Shown: positions 26,209-35,089, counted from the stretch's first letter. The stretch is 64,000 bases of DNA from Bacillus infantis NRRL B-14911 (GCF_000473245.1 NC_022524.1:3124501-3188500), one strand, 5' to 3'. Made by a program: numbers and translations. The notes: generated from the letters alone by a model not told the origin.

Positions 26209-27250
26209 ATTTGGCCATCACCAGCCTTATTTCAAAATACTCCGCACCGCCTGCCAGCCGCCTGATATGCTTAAGCTGCCGTGACTCGGCATTCATGGCT
26301 GCACTCCTGATAAGTTCCTGCTTTTCGGCCTGTACATAGGGATCGATGCTGAACCCCTCTACATTCAGAGCCAGCTCTACAATATGGTCTTCTATTGTGC
26401 TTCTTTTAAGTCCCCTTGCCTGAATGATCTTGTCCAGGCAAACACCCTGCTTCAGCATCATATACGTCTTCTGCGCGGACTGTGTCAGCGGAATGGATGA
26501 CTCTTCGCCGGTAAATAATAACCGGAGGACAGGAAAGCTGCTGCGGTCTTCCATGATGCGAACAATCAGATAGTGCAGGATGGACAGAAAGCAGAACCGG
26601 TAATAATCGCTGTCAAAATTCATAGCCTCAGCTGCCTGTTCAGATGTCAGGCCAATATGGCCGGCACCAGTAAGCCTTAGGACAATGATAGAAGGATCGG
26701 TCTCTCTGTATGATTCCAGCAAAGCCTCCAGCTCACCATAAAGTCCGGCAGCGAGGGCCTTTTTATCCATCTTCGCTTCGCGCAGGGCTTTTTTCAGCCA
26801 AATATGGGCGGCCCTTCTTCTTTGGATCGGAATATAATGTGAATTATTATGGCTAAGCTGGGAAACCACCTGAACGAGCAGCGACAGCCTCTCCCAAAAA
26901 AGGGCAGACTTGTCATGAAGCTTCCACCCATTCAATGATGATGGAATTGGCGTTTTCTGCAGCTGGGCAGCAAGGGCTGAAGCTCCCTCGTCTGTGACCA
27001 TGTAATGAAGCTCTTCCTTCTCTTGGATCAAGCCTTGTTTTTCCAGATGCTTTATCTTCTCATCAAGATCAGCCCTCTCCAGTGAAGGGCAAGTCTGGAA
27101 TAAAGCGCCAAGCTGGAATAGATGGGCATCCTGAATTGTCTGCGATGACTTTTTTCCATTCAGCAGATGATAGATCGAATAGATGGTCCTCTCGCCGTTC
27201 AGCTTGTCCAGACAGTATAAAATAATCATTTGCAGATAGTTAATAGGCAT
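26186..27250 (-). CDS. ypbB: YpbB, helix-turn-helix partner of RecQ
   Basis: 354 residues from ATG 27250, with AAGGTGA 5 bases ahead; a GTG three codons upstream is the alternative. The N-terminal part resembles a winged-helix module (GERTIYSIYHLLNGKKSSQT). The C-terminal segment (QARGLKRSTIEDHIVELALN) is an HTH_40-type domain as found in RecQ C-termini. The pair ypbB-recQ overlaps and probably works as a split helicase system; that is inference from gene order. It is divergent from fer. Confidence 0.9.
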   Translation of the reverse strand: MPINYLQMIILYCLDKLNGERTIYSIYHLLNGKKSSQTIQDAHLFQLGALFQTCPSLERADLDEKIKHLEKQGLIQEKEELHYMVTDEGASALAAQLQKTPIPSSLNGWKLHDKSALFWERLSLLVQVVSQLSHNNSHYIPIQRRRAAHIWLKKALREAKMDKKALAAGLYGELEALLESYRETDPSIIVLRLTGAGHIGLTSEQAAEAMNFDSDYYRFCFLSILHYLIVRIMEDRSSFPVLRLLFTGEESSIPLTQSAQKTYMMLKQGVCLDKIIQARGLKRSTIEDHIVELALNVEGFSIDPYVQAEKQELIRSAAMNAESRQLKHIRRLAGGAEYFEIRLVMAKYGDGNDA

Positions 27251-27451
27251 AAAATTCACCTTGCTTGTATATTTTTAGCCTTTTTGCTAATATAACACTT
27301 TAAAGCGGCAATATATATTACATTTTTAAGCAGCCTGTTCCTTTTTATTATTTTAACATGTTTAGAAATAACCAGGCTGTTTTAAAACATGCACACAGGG
27401 TATTAAATGTTGCAAACCCTGATGTGATAAGCATTCTCAATACATTTTCTA

Positions 27452-27810
<359 letters not shown>

Positions 27811-27821
27811 CAGACACTGAA

Positions 27822-27851
27822 AAACAGCCTCCTTTTTGAGGCTGTTTTTTT
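27822..27851 (+). terminator. Rho-independent terminator of fer
   Basis: CAGCCTC (27825-27831) pairs with GAGGCTG (27838-27844), followed by TTTTTTT. The stretch 27852-28010 holds nothing that I recognise. Confidence 0.88.
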
Positions 27852-28010
27852 ATGTTTTGTCTCTCGGCAAGTTCCCTCTCCCGCCGGACACTAGGCATTC
27901 TTTAGGGAATCGGTCTTGCAATAGCTGCCGCAGGACAAGGTGTTCACTGTCTGCATCCTAAGGATTCAGGCTCTTTTCGCTCTTTCTCTTGCCTGACTTT
28001 AATTTGCACA

Positions 28011-28043
28011 TAAAAAAAACTGCAGTGCAGGCTGCAGTTTTTC
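28011..28043. terminator. Terminator of ribU
   Basis: AACTGCAG (28019-28026) pairs with CTGCAGTT (28032-28039) and is flanked by A- and T-runs on both sides; it ends the minus-strand ribU. Confidence 0.85.
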
Positions 28044-28049
28044 CTTTAT

Positions 28050-28634
28050 TTATGCAGCACTGCGGTATGCAGACTGCTTATTGATCCATGGGTTCATTTT
28101 GGCAAACAGAAGCATGAAGATCCCGGTGATGATCAGGCCTTTTACGATGTTGAACGGCAGGATGGCTGTTACAACCATTGTGCGCGTTTCAGGCGCTGAC
28201 ATGGCAGGCATGTTCAGGAACAGCGTATAGGCAGGCAAAATGATGAAATAATTCAGGATGCTCATCAGCACTGCCATGATGAAGGTTGAAATGACCAGGG
28301 CAGCTGTCATGCCTTTATTCGTCCTCAGTTTATTGTAGATATAATAGGTTGGAAGCACGAAAAGGATTCCGGCAGCAAAGTTTGCCAAATGTCCTACCGG
28401 TACACCGGTGGCGCTTCCTGTCATAAAATAATCCAGTACATTTTTAAATAATTCCACAAGTATCCCTGCAGCCGGACCAAAGATCAACGCAGCAATCAAT
28501 GCAGGTATGTCGCTGAAGTCAATCATTAAGAATTTCGGAAACGGCGGTATTGGGAAATTCAGCAGCATCAGTACGTATGATATGCTGCTCAGCATTGCAA
28601 TTGAAACCAAAGCTTTAATAGAAAATTTCTTCAT
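28050..28634 (-). CDS. ribU: Riboflavin ECF transporter substrate-binding component RibU (FmnP)
   Basis: 194 residues with about six membrane helices. The segment LLNFPIPPFPKFLMIDFSDI (near residue 25) is the RibU/YpaA signature and GPAAGILVELFKNVLDYFM follows. RibU captures riboflavin and works with the shared EcfA-A'-T energy module, which is not in this window. An FMN riboswitch in its leader, between promoter and start, supports the substrate: it should shut off when FMN is high. Position next to fer matches B. subtilis fmnP. Confidence 0.95.
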   Translation of the reverse strand: MKKFSIKALVSIAMLSSISYVLMLLNFPIPPFPKFLMIDFSDIPALIAALIFGPAAGILVELFKNVLDYFMTGSATGVPVGHLANFAAGILFVLPTYYIYNKLRTNKGMTAALVISTFIMAVLMSILNYFIILPAYTLFLNMPAMSAPETRTMVVTAILPFNIVKGLIITGIFMLLFAKMNPWINKQSAYRSAA

Positions 28635-28716
28635 GTTGTTCCTCTCTCCTTTTTAGGATCCATCTCACCTAAAGAAGAAAGGTTCGGCAAAAAAGCCAGT
28701 GCCATTGAAATAGAAA

Positions 28717-28741
28717 TCCCCCAAGCAAACTGCTTGAGGGA
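28717..28741 (-). terminator. Intrinsic terminator of the ribU riboswitch
   Basis: On the minus strand CCCTCAAGCA, GTT, TGCTTGGGGG form a hairpin followed by ATTTCTATTT, downstream of the aptamer and ahead of ribU. A second hairpin (AAACGTTCAA with TTGAACGTTT, 28771-28797) between aptamer and terminator could be the antiterminator partner. Confidence 0.65.
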
Positions 28742-28802
28742 GAATTTACAAAGGCAAGCTTAATAAACGTTCAATTCCTGCATCTTTTGAACGTTTGCAG
28801 AA

Positions 28803-28938
28803 CCTCCATCTTCTCCCATCCAGACTGTACTGTCGGCTTTGGAATCTCACCAAATCCTGCCCAATAAAACAGGCTCGCGGGCTTAGAGCAACTTGCCTCA
28901 TCACCGCCGGTCGGGAATTTCACCCTGCCCCGAAGATA
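28803..28938 (-). promoter_or_regulatory. FMN riboswitch (RFN element)
   Basis: The minus strand contains the conserved RFN blocks in order: ATCTTCGGGGCAGGGTGAAA, TTCCCGACCGGCGGTGATG, AAGCCCGCGAGC, GCAGGATTTGGTGAGATTCC, AAAGCCGACAGT and GTCTGGATGGGAGAAGATG. This is the FMN aptamer, placed in the leader of ribU. The 461-base gap between ribU and the PfpI gene is explained by this element, its terminator and promoter. Confidence 0.97.
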
Positions 28939-28984
28939 GACCATATTAAATTATATTTGAACCCCTAATTGGAATTCTGAATTT

Positions 28985-29013
28985 ATTATACTGAAAAAAA
29001 ACCCTCTTGTGAA
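28985..29013 (-). promoter_or_regulatory. Candidate sigma-A promoter of ribU
   Basis: Minus-strand TTCACA (29008-29013), 17 bp, TATAAT (28985-28990). Transcription would start about 40 bases ahead of the riboswitch aptamer. Confidence 0.6.
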
Positions 29014-29095
29014 GAAAATTGCTCTAACTTTTTGCCGGATCCCCTATTCCCCACTCAGATCGTCACTATGGACCTTGATGCCCGCTTTGCACTAA

Positions 29096-29620
29096 CTACT
29101 TCTTCTCAAGCGCCCGGATAAATTCCCGCATATAATCCGGAAGATCAGGCGGCCTCCTGCTTGATACAATATGGCCGTCCGTTACAGCAGGCTCATCAAC
29201 CCAGATTGCTCCTGCATTCTCCATATCATCCTTGATTCCCGGGGTACTCGTGACTGTGCGGCCTTCAAGGATCTTTGCAGATATAAGCACCCATCCTGCA
29301 TGGCATATCTGTCCGATCGGTTTCTTCGCTTCATCCATTTCCCTGATGAGTGAAATAACTTCCGGGAACCTCCTGATTTTATCAGGCGCCCATCCGCCCG
29401 GCACCAGGATGGCGTCATAATCATCAGCGGAGATCTCTGAATAGGCATAATCGGACTTCGCCTGGACCCCGTACTTCCCCAGATATGTTTCATTCGCTGT
29501 TTCACCTGCCAGCTCTACAATGGCCCCTTCTTCCCGAAGCCGCAGAATGGGATACCAAAGCTCCAGGTCTTCAAACTCGTGATGTACCAGGCTGATAATT
29601 TTTTTGCCTTCCAGTCTCAT
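29096..29620 (-). CDS. PfpI/DJ-1 family type 1 glutamine-amidotransferase-like protein
   Basis: 174 residues. The flavodoxin-like fold starts LEGKKIISLVHHEFEDLEL. AILVPGGWAPDKIRRFPEV is the family loop, and the nucleophile elbow is IGQICHAGWVLISA (Cys near residue 105, followed by His). The acid Glu is in the early EFEDLE segment. Members act as deglycases, proteases or stress proteins; which applies here cannot be told. It stands alone between ribU and racA. B. subtilis has related yfkM/yraA elsewhere. Confidence 0.88.
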   Translation of the reverse strand: MRLEGKKIISLVHHEFEDLELWYPILRLREEGAIVELAGETANETYLGKYGVQAKSDYAYSEISADDYDAILVPGGWAPDKIRRFPEVISLIREMDEAKKPIGQICHAGWVLISAKILEGRTVTSTPGIKDDMENAGAIWVDEPAVTDGHIVSSRRPPDLPDYMREFIRALEKK

Positions 29621-29811
29621 AAATAAGCACTCCTTTTTTCATGGTTACAGTTATTCTACCCCTAATCTGCCTGCATGTCTCCCCTCCGGCCCTGGCCCCC
29701 CGGCAGATTTAGGCTTTTCCTGGCTTTTTTTGCCGAATCCCAACTTGTTTTGTCATGAGGGAAGGAATGTCTTCCTGTTTGCAGTATTTGTAAGATAAAG
29801 GAGTGATGAAA

Positions 29812-30321
29812 ATGAATACAAATAAAGCTGCCAGCTCTTTGGGAGTATCGCCGAGCACAATCCAGCGCTGGGTTAAACAGTTCGGTCTTGAAGTCGGAAG
29901 GAATGAACTTGGCCACTACCATTTTGAGGAAGATCAATTAGAAATCCTGAAAGATATACAATCCCAGATCCAGAACGGTGCCCTTGTCCATGAAGTAAAG
30001 CTCTCGGTCCAAAAAACACCGGAAGTGAAGCAGCAGAATGAGGATCACTCTGTTCAAATAAAGGAATTGGCAGATAAGGTCACCCAGCTGGATTCCCGGC
30101 TTGATTCCAAGGCTGATGACGTCGTTTCCTACCAGCTGCTGCAGCACCGCCGTGAAATTGAAGATCTGAAGACCCAGCTGCTGCAGATGGCTGAAAAGGT
30201 AGCTCAGCTCGAAGCTTCATCACAAATTGCTGCTTCTGATCAGCTCCCCGTTTTTGATCATCCTTCGATCAAAAGAAGCTGGAAGAAAAAGAATATTATC
30301 AGCATGCTTTTCGGTTTTTGA
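29812..30321 (+). CDS. racA: Chromosome-anchoring protein RacA
   Basis: 169 residues from ATG 29812. AAAGGAG lies 8 bases ahead; GTG/ATG at 29803-29806 are too close to it. The MerR-type helix-turn-helix is at the N-terminus (MNTNKAASSLGVSPSTIQRW, RNELGHYHF). A long coiled coil follows (about 75-140, QLLQHRREIEDLKTQLLQM). The tail KKKNIISMLFGF is a basic-amphipathic membrane anchor. RacA binds ram sites near the origin and holds the chromosome to the cell pole in sporulation, via DivIVA. In B. subtilis racA lies at another locus. Confidence 0.9.
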   Translation: MNTNKAASSLGVSPSTIQRWVKQFGLEVGRNELGHYHFEEDQLEILKDIQSQIQNGALVHEVKLSVQKTPEVKQQNEDHSVQIKELADKVTQLDSRLDSKADDVVSYQLLQHRREIEDLKTQLLQMAEKVAQLEASSQIAASDQLPVFDHPSIKRSWKKKNIISMLFGF

Positions 30322-30350
30322 GCACGCCAGGGGCGGTGCTTTTTTTTTTC
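30321..30350 (+). terminator. Rho-independent terminator of racA
   Basis: AGCACGCC and GGCGGTGCT form a bulged hairpin directly after the racA stop, followed by a run of ten T. Confidence 0.8.
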
Positions 30351-30533
30351 AAAGCGGCAGACTTCGCACGTCAGGCTGACGCTGCTGAAGCCTTTAGAAT
30401 AAAAGCCTGCAGTCCAGGAACCGGGTCTGGCTGGAATGTATTGCCAGGGTCAAAGGCTCTTCTTTTTTGTGCTTGAAGTAAGGAATCAGGTACTCTGCCG
30501 GATCTATGGGTGCTTGACTCTCCAGCAAAATGA

Positions 30534-30603
30534 CAGTCATGTACTCATTCAGGCTCCTGGGATACATAAACACTCCCCAAATCGGGCAGTCATGTACTCA
30601 TTC
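30534..30603. repeat. Direct repeat CAGTCATGTACTCATTC, two copies 53 bp apart
   Basis: Copies start at 30534 and 30587; they share 17 bases and then diverge (AGGCTCC against GGGCATC). They lie in the gap between racA and the T-box leader. Nothing else is recognisable in 30351-30700; the long open frame there has no ribosome-binding site. Confidence 0.6.
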
Positions 30604-30704
30604 GGGCATCTGCGTTCCTTAATAGAACAAGGCTTTCCCGCATTTCTAAAAAAAAACTTTTTATTTCTCCGATCCTGTGATAGTATTGTAAAAAAATATT
30701 GGGC

Positions 30705-30946
30705 ATTGAAAAGGTATAGTAATGTATTTCTCCCTGTTTTAGAGAGCCGGTGGCAGGTGAAAACCGGTACAAAGAAATGGCATGAATTTCCCCTTGGAGC
30801 ATTTTCCGTGAACTCTTGGATAAGAAAGCGGAAAACGGTAGTGTATACCGTTATCAAACAAAGTGGTGAAGATGTTTTCACAAAAATGGGTGGTACCGCG
30901 ATATAATCGTCCCTGCTGTTAAGCAGGGGCGTTTTTTATTTTCTGT
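30705..30946 (+). promoter_or_regulatory. T-box riboswitch (complete, probable phenylalanine specifier)
   Basis: Stem I shows AGTA (loop-E half), AGAGAGCCGGTGG, GGTGAAAACCGG and, on its 3' side, GAATTTCCCC, in which GAA is followed by TTT (or TTC one base on), both Phe codons. CTTGGAGC and TTTTCCGTGAA follow. AACGGTAGTGTATACCGTT is Stem III. The T-box GGGTGGTACCGCG at 30889-30901 is followed by the terminator CCCTGC...GCAGGG and a T-run. Uncharged cognate tRNA should open the terminator and allow expression of the NSS transporter. The amino-acid assignment is an inference. Confidence 0.88.
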
Positions 30947-30960
30947 GCCTGGAATTTTCT

Positions 30961-31027
30961 TCACAATGAGGGTGGTACCGCGAATTTTTTTCGTCCCTGC
31001 ATGAAATTCATGCAGGGATTTTTATTT
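30961..31027 (+). promoter_or_regulatory. Second T-box antiterminator/terminator module without its own Stem I
   Basis: GAGGGTGGTACCGCG recurs at about 30968-30982. It is followed by CGTCCCTGCATGAA and TTCATGCAGGGATTTTTATTT, a second complete terminator. Only about 20 bases separate the first terminator from this element, so no Stem I can fit. The TGGT of both modules fits a tRNA with an A discriminator base. Confidence 0.85.
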
Positions 31028-31068
31028 GCTTCAATGCCCGCTGAAATAATCTTTAGGAGAGTGATAGT

Positions 31069-32406
31069 ATGGAAAAACAAAAATGGGGGACAAAAATCGG
31101 GTTCATCCTATCTGCTGCCGGCTCTGCGATCGGTCTCGGCGCTATCTGGAAATTCCCGTATATGACAGGGATCGGCGGAGGCGGTGCATTCTTCCTTGTT
31201 TTTATTCTGTTCACTTTATTCATTGGCCTGCCCATCCTGCTTGCCGAATTTGTCATTGGCAGAAGCACTCAAAAAGAGGCAGTTGCAGCCTATAAAACAA
31301 TTGCTCCAGGTTCACTATGGCCATGGGTCGGCAGAATGGGTGTTGCCGCCTGCTTCCTGCTCTTATCTTTTTATAGTGTCATTGGCGGGTGGATCCTTAT
31401 TTATCTCTGGTATGCCCTTTCCGGAAAGCTGTGGACCGAGGGGCTGAACTTTGAGGCTGTCTTTGGCGAAGCCATTTCCGACCCGATGCTTGCTGCAGGT
31501 GCCCAACTGGTTTTCATCCTGCTTTCGGTTCTGATTGTCAGCCGGGGGGTGCAGGGCGGCCTTGAAAAGGTCAACAAATATTTTATGCCGGCATTATTCA
31601 TCATGTTCGTGGCTTTGATTGCACGGTCATTGAGCTTTGATAATGCCATCGAAGGAGTCAAATTCTTTTTGCAGCCAGACTTTGGCAAGATGACGCCTGA
31701 TGTGTTTCTATACGCCTTGGGGCAGTCCTTTTTCTCGCTGTCTGTAGGCGTGTCCGTAATGGTGACATACAGTTCCTATCTATCCAAGAAGGAAAATATC
31801 ACAAAAGCTGCTTTCTCAATCACAGGGCTGACGCTCCTGATTGCTCTTCTCGCAGGACTGGCGATTTTCCCTGCCATTTTCTCTTTTGGCATGGAGCCAG
31901 AAGAAGGGCCGGGCCTTCTGTTCATTGTACTTCCGGCCATATTCAGCAAAATCGCCTTCGGGGAGTTCTTTTTCATACTCTTCCTGCTGCTGTTCTTTTT
32001 TGCTGCTTTGACTTCGGCTATTTCCATGCTGGAAATCAATGTGGCGGCTGCGGGCAAAAAGGCAGGCAGAACAAAGGCGAGCATCCTTTTCGGACTGCTG
32101 ATATTTGCAGCCGGCATCCCTTCCGCCCTGTCTTTTGGCGAATGGAGTGACATCCTGATCTTCGGAAAAACTTTCTTTGATTCAGCCGACTATCTTGTCT
32201 CTAATATCCTCCTGCCTCTAGGTGCCTTATTCATTACTATTTTCGTTCCCTGGCGGATGGACAGGAACACACTGGTCAAAGAACTGCAGGCAGGATCCGG
32301 CATGGCCCGGCGGCTGTTCGCCTTCTGGCTGCTCCTGCTGAAATACGCAGTTCCTGCAGCCATTATCATTGTTTTCCTGAATGGAACAGGAATAATAAAA
32401 TTTTAG
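31069..32406 (+). CDS. Sodium-dependent amino-acid transporter (NSS/SNF family)
   Basis: 445 residues, about 11-12 membrane helices. The family start WGTKIGFILSAAGSAIGLG, then WKFPYMTGIGGGGAF, is the unwound TM1 substrate and sodium site; AEFVIGRSTQKE follows. AGGAGAG lies 9 bases before ATG 31069. Bacterial members such as LeuT and TnaT take up amino acids with sodium. The upstream T-box reads a Phe codon, so aromatic (phenylalanine) uptake is the best guess from regulation. It is monocistronic with its own terminator. Confidence 0.92.
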   Translation: MEKQKWGTKIGFILSAAGSAIGLGAIWKFPYMTGIGGGGAFFLVFILFTLFIGLPILLAEFVIGRSTQKEAVAAYKTIAPGSLWPWVGRMGVAACFLLLSFYSVIGGWILIYLWYALSGKLWTEGLNFEAVFGEAISDPMLAAGAQLVFILLSVLIVSRGVQGGLEKVNKYFMPALFIMFVALIARSLSFDNAIEGVKFFLQPDFGKMTPDVFLYALGQSFFSLSVGVSVMVTYSSYLSKKENITKAAFSITGLTLLIALLAGLAIFPAIFSFGMEPEEGPGLLFIVLPAIFSKIAFGEFFFILFLLLFFFAALTSAISMLEINVAAAGKKAGRTKASILFGLLIFAAGIPSALSFGEWSDILIFGKTFFDSADYLVSNILLPLGALFITIFVPWRMDRNTLVKELQAGSGMARRLFAFWLLLLKYAVPAAIIIVFLNGTGIIKF

Positions 32407-32411
32407 GCTGA

Positions 32412-32439
32412 ATGCCAGGGATTTCCCTGGCATTTTCTT
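32412..32439 (+). terminator. Rho-independent terminator of the NSS transporter gene
   Basis: ATGCCAGGG (32412-32420) pairs with CCCTGGCAT (32425-32433), followed by TTTCTT. Confidence 0.8.
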
Positions 32440-32522
32440 ATGCTATTCAAAAAGCATCACTCAAACCTGAAAACTTCTTTTATAATAAAGCGTTTACATC
32501 CAAACAAGAACGTTTTGCCTCA

Positions 32523-32551
32523 TTGACAGAAAATTGTTCGTCTTGTAAAAT
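32523..32551 (+). promoter_or_regulatory. Consensus sigma-A promoter of serA
   Basis: TTGACA (32523-32528), 17 bp, TAAAAT (32546-32551), about 35 bases ahead of the serA start. Confidence 0.8.
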
Positions 32552-32586
32552 TATCAGAAAATTATTATAAAGCAGGTGGATTGGCT

Positions 32587-34161
32587 ATGTTTCAAATTCT
32601 TGTTGCAGATTCAATCAGCGGAGCAGGATTGCTTCCTCTCACTGAGATGGAGAATGCCCGGCTGATACAAAAAAAGACAGATGACCCTGAAGCAGATCTG
32701 GAAAATATAGATGCCCTTTTGGTCAGGAGCGCCACAACAGTGGACTGTGAACTGCTCGATAAAATGCCAAGACTCCAAATTATTGCAAGAGCTGGTGTCG
32801 GGGTCGACAATATTGACGTTGCTGAGGCTACTAAAAGAGGGATCGTGGTGGTCAATGCCCCTGATGGAAATACCATTTCCACTGCAGAGCACACTTTTGC
32901 AATGATGGCTTCTTTGATGAGAAATATCCCCCAGGCCCACCGGACCGTCAAAAATCTGGAATGGAACAGAAATAGCTTCATCGGGAATGAGCTGTTCGGA
33001 AAGACACTGGGCATTGTCGGCATGGGCAGGATTGGTTCTGAGCTGGCCAAGCGCGCTAAGGCCTTTGGCATGTCCATTTCTGTTTATGATCCTTTCTTGA
33101 CGAAAGAACGGGCTGCCAAGCTTGCCGTTGAAAGCCTTCCTCTCGAGGAAGTGCTGAAAAAAGCGGATATTATCACTGTCCATACTCCACTGACCCCTCA
33201 GACAAAGGGCCTGATTGACGCCAAAAAAATAGAATTGACCAAAAAAGGCGTTTATTTCCTTAATTGCGCCCGCGGCGGGATCATCAATGAAAAGGATCTT
33301 GCAGAATATATCAGGAACGGGCATATTGCAGGTGCTGCCCTTGATGTTTTTGAAGAGGAGCCTCCTTTCGATAATCCGCTCCTCAGGTTTGACAATGTGA
33401 TTGTAACCCCTCATCTCGGCGCTTCAACAAGGGAGGCACAGCTGAATGTCGCAACACAGGTAGCCGAGGAAGTCCGGCTTTTTCTGGAAAATAAGCCTGT
33501 CTCCAACAGCATCAATCTTCCGGCGATGTCGAAGGAGATCTATGATAAAATACAGCCTTTCCACCAGCTTTCCAAGCAAATCGGCCTGATTCTTTCACAG
33601 TGCGTGACTGAAGGGGTCCAGGAAATTTCCATCACCTATTCCGGGACTGTCACAGAGCTGGAAACTTCTTATCTGACAAAAGCCTTATTATCAGGTTTTT
33701 TCAAGAACCGCATAGATATTCACGTGAACGAAGTGAACGCGCTTTTAACTGCAAAAGAACGCGGCATAACAATCGGTGAAAAGATATCAGTGTCAGGATT
33801 CGGCTATGCGAACTGCATCTCCGTTGCAGCGAGAAACGATAAAAGCGAATTTATTGTCAGAGGGACATTCATTGAAAATTACGGGCCCCGCATCGTATTC
33901 CTGAATGGATTCAATATTGACTTCCTTCCCGAGGGAGAACTTCTTTATATTCAGCATATGGACCGTCCAGGGGTAATCGGGCGGGTAGGAAAGGTGCTGG
34001 GCGACCATTCCATCAATATCGCCGCCATGCAGGTAGGGAGGAAAGAGGCCGGCGGTGAAGCCATCATGGTTTTATCATTTGATAAACCTCTTGGAGAAAG
34101 CTCGTTCAAATTGCTTGAAGGCCAGGAAGATATCGTTTCGATCAGGAATATATCTCTATAG
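32587..34161 (+). CDS. serA: D-3-phosphoglycerate dehydrogenase
   Basis: 524 residues from ATG 32587, with AGGTGG 8 bases ahead; TTG 32581 is nearer to it. It oxidises 3-phosphoglycerate, the first step of serine synthesis. NAD-binding loop GIVGMGRIGSELAKRAKAFG is near residue 145. Catalytic Arg is in NCARGGIINE, Glu in LDVFEEEPP and His in VTPHLGASTREA. The second half has the intervening domain and a C-terminal ACT domain (HMDRPGVIGRVGKVLGDHSI), the usual serine-binding site. Length is that of the long Bacillus SerA. Confidence 0.97.
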   Translation: MFQILVADSISGAGLLPLTEMENARLIQKKTDDPEADLENIDALLVRSATTVDCELLDKMPRLQIIARAGVGVDNIDVAEATKRGIVVVNAPDGNTISTAEHTFAMMASLMRNIPQAHRTVKNLEWNRNSFIGNELFGKTLGIVGMGRIGSELAKRAKAFGMSISVYDPFLTKERAAKLAVESLPLEEVLKKADIITVHTPLTPQTKGLIDAKKIELTKKGVYFLNCARGGIINEKDLAEYIRNGHIAGAALDVFEEEPPFDNPLLRFDNVIVTPHLGASTREAQLNVATQVAEEVRLFLENKPVSNSINLPAMSKEIYDKIQPFHQLSKQIGLILSQCVTEGVQEISITYSGTVTELETSYLTKALLSGFFKNRIDIHVNEVNALLTAKERGITIGEKISVSGFGYANCISVAARNDKSEFIVRGTFIENYGPRIVFLNGFNIDFLPEGELLYIQHMDRPGVIGRVGKVLGDHSINIAAMQVGRKEAGGEAIMVLSFDKPLGESSFKLLEGQEDIVSIRNISL

Positions 34162-34167
34162 CAGTAC

Positions 34168-34206
34168 AAAAAGAAGAAGATGGCGGAAACCGCCATCTTC
34201 TTTTTC
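34168..34206. terminator. Bidirectional terminator between serA and the PHP gene
   Basis: GAAGATGGCGG and CCGCCATCTTC pair perfectly around AAA, with A-rich and T-rich flanks on both sides; it serves the convergent genes. Confidence 0.92.
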
Positions 34207-34210
34207 CTCT

Positions 34211-35023
34211 TCAGCCGATCGGATGCTCAACCCTTTCTCCCTTGGAAAAGGTCATGATTTTCTCATAACCCGCTTCTCTTGCCAGCAGGAGCGCCTGATC
34301 AAAATCGGCGCCTACATCCTTCGGAAAGTGGGCATCGGATGACAGGACAATCGGAATGTTTTTCTCATAGCATTTCCTTAAGAGCCTCGGATCCGGGTAA
34401 AGCTCCCCTACAGGCTTCCTCAGCCCGGCTGTACTGATTTCGACACAGGTTTTTGATTCAGCAAGGGCATTTACAGCCCTTTCATACTGCTCCAGCAGGA
34501 AGTCTTCATCCTGCGGTACATATTTAAATATTTTCACTAAATCGATATGGCCGATGATATCGAAGAGATTGGACTGGGCAAGGGTGACGACCTGGTCAAA
34601 ATAGGCTCGGTATACTTCATACAGATCCCTTTTGTCCCATTCATGCCTGTATTCTGAAAGGTCAATCCCAAAATCCCCGATCCAATGGATAGACCCAATT
34701 ATGTAATCAAAGTCATAGCCCGTGATAAACCGGCGCATTTCATCATGCTTTCCCGGGGTATAGTCCATTTCGATCGACATCTTCACATCAATGCCGCTGT
34801 TCCAGGCCTCCCTGAAAAGCGCAGTATAATCATTCATATCATAATAGCGCCTTTCATCTACCCATGGATTCCTCAGTATATCTGCAGTCTGATAGAAATG
34901 GTAGGCATGCTCGGAAATGCCGAAGTGGGCAATTCCTTTTTCCTCGGCTTTGTCTGTAAATTGTTTTAAATAATCAAGCGTCAAAGTGCCTTTTTCCAGG
35001 TGATTATGGTAATCGGTAAGCAA
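34211..35023 (-). CDS. PHP-domain phosphoesterase (histidinol-phosphatase family)
   Basis: 270 residues. It starts at TTG 35023, which has GGGGAGGGG 5 bases ahead. PHP metal ligands are seen: DYHNHLEKG (HxH, residues 4-12), GISEHAYHF (near 36), IEMDY (near 84), GSIHWIG (near 111), IIGHIDLVK (near 160) and SSDAHFPKD (near 230). Such enzymes hydrolyse histidinol phosphate or related monoesters. No his gene is near, and B. subtilis HisJ differs in its N-terminal motif, so the substrate is open. Confidence 0.87.
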   Translation of the reverse strand: MLTDYHNHLEKGTLTLDYLKQFTDKAEEKGIAHFGISEHAYHFYQTADILRNPWVDERRYYDMNDYTALFREAWNSGIDVKMSIEMDYTPGKHDEMRRFITGYDFDYIIGSIHWIGDFGIDLSEYRHEWDKRDLYEVYRAYFDQVVTLAQSNLFDIIGHIDLVKIFKYVPQDEDFLLEQYERAVNALAESKTCVEISTAGLRKPVGELYPDPRLLRKCYEKNIPIVLSSDAHFPKDVGADFDQALLLAREAGYEKIMTFSKGERVEHPIG

Positions 35024-35089
35024 AGTATCCCCTCCCCAATTTTATTCATTATACTTCGGGAGAGTACAGGCTTCAATCTATTCTGTGAA

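Noticed and set aside
30436-30906. A 156-aa protein upstream of the NSS transporter
   Set aside because: The frame spans the T-box leader, so its sequence is explained by RNA structure; there is no ribosome-binding site.
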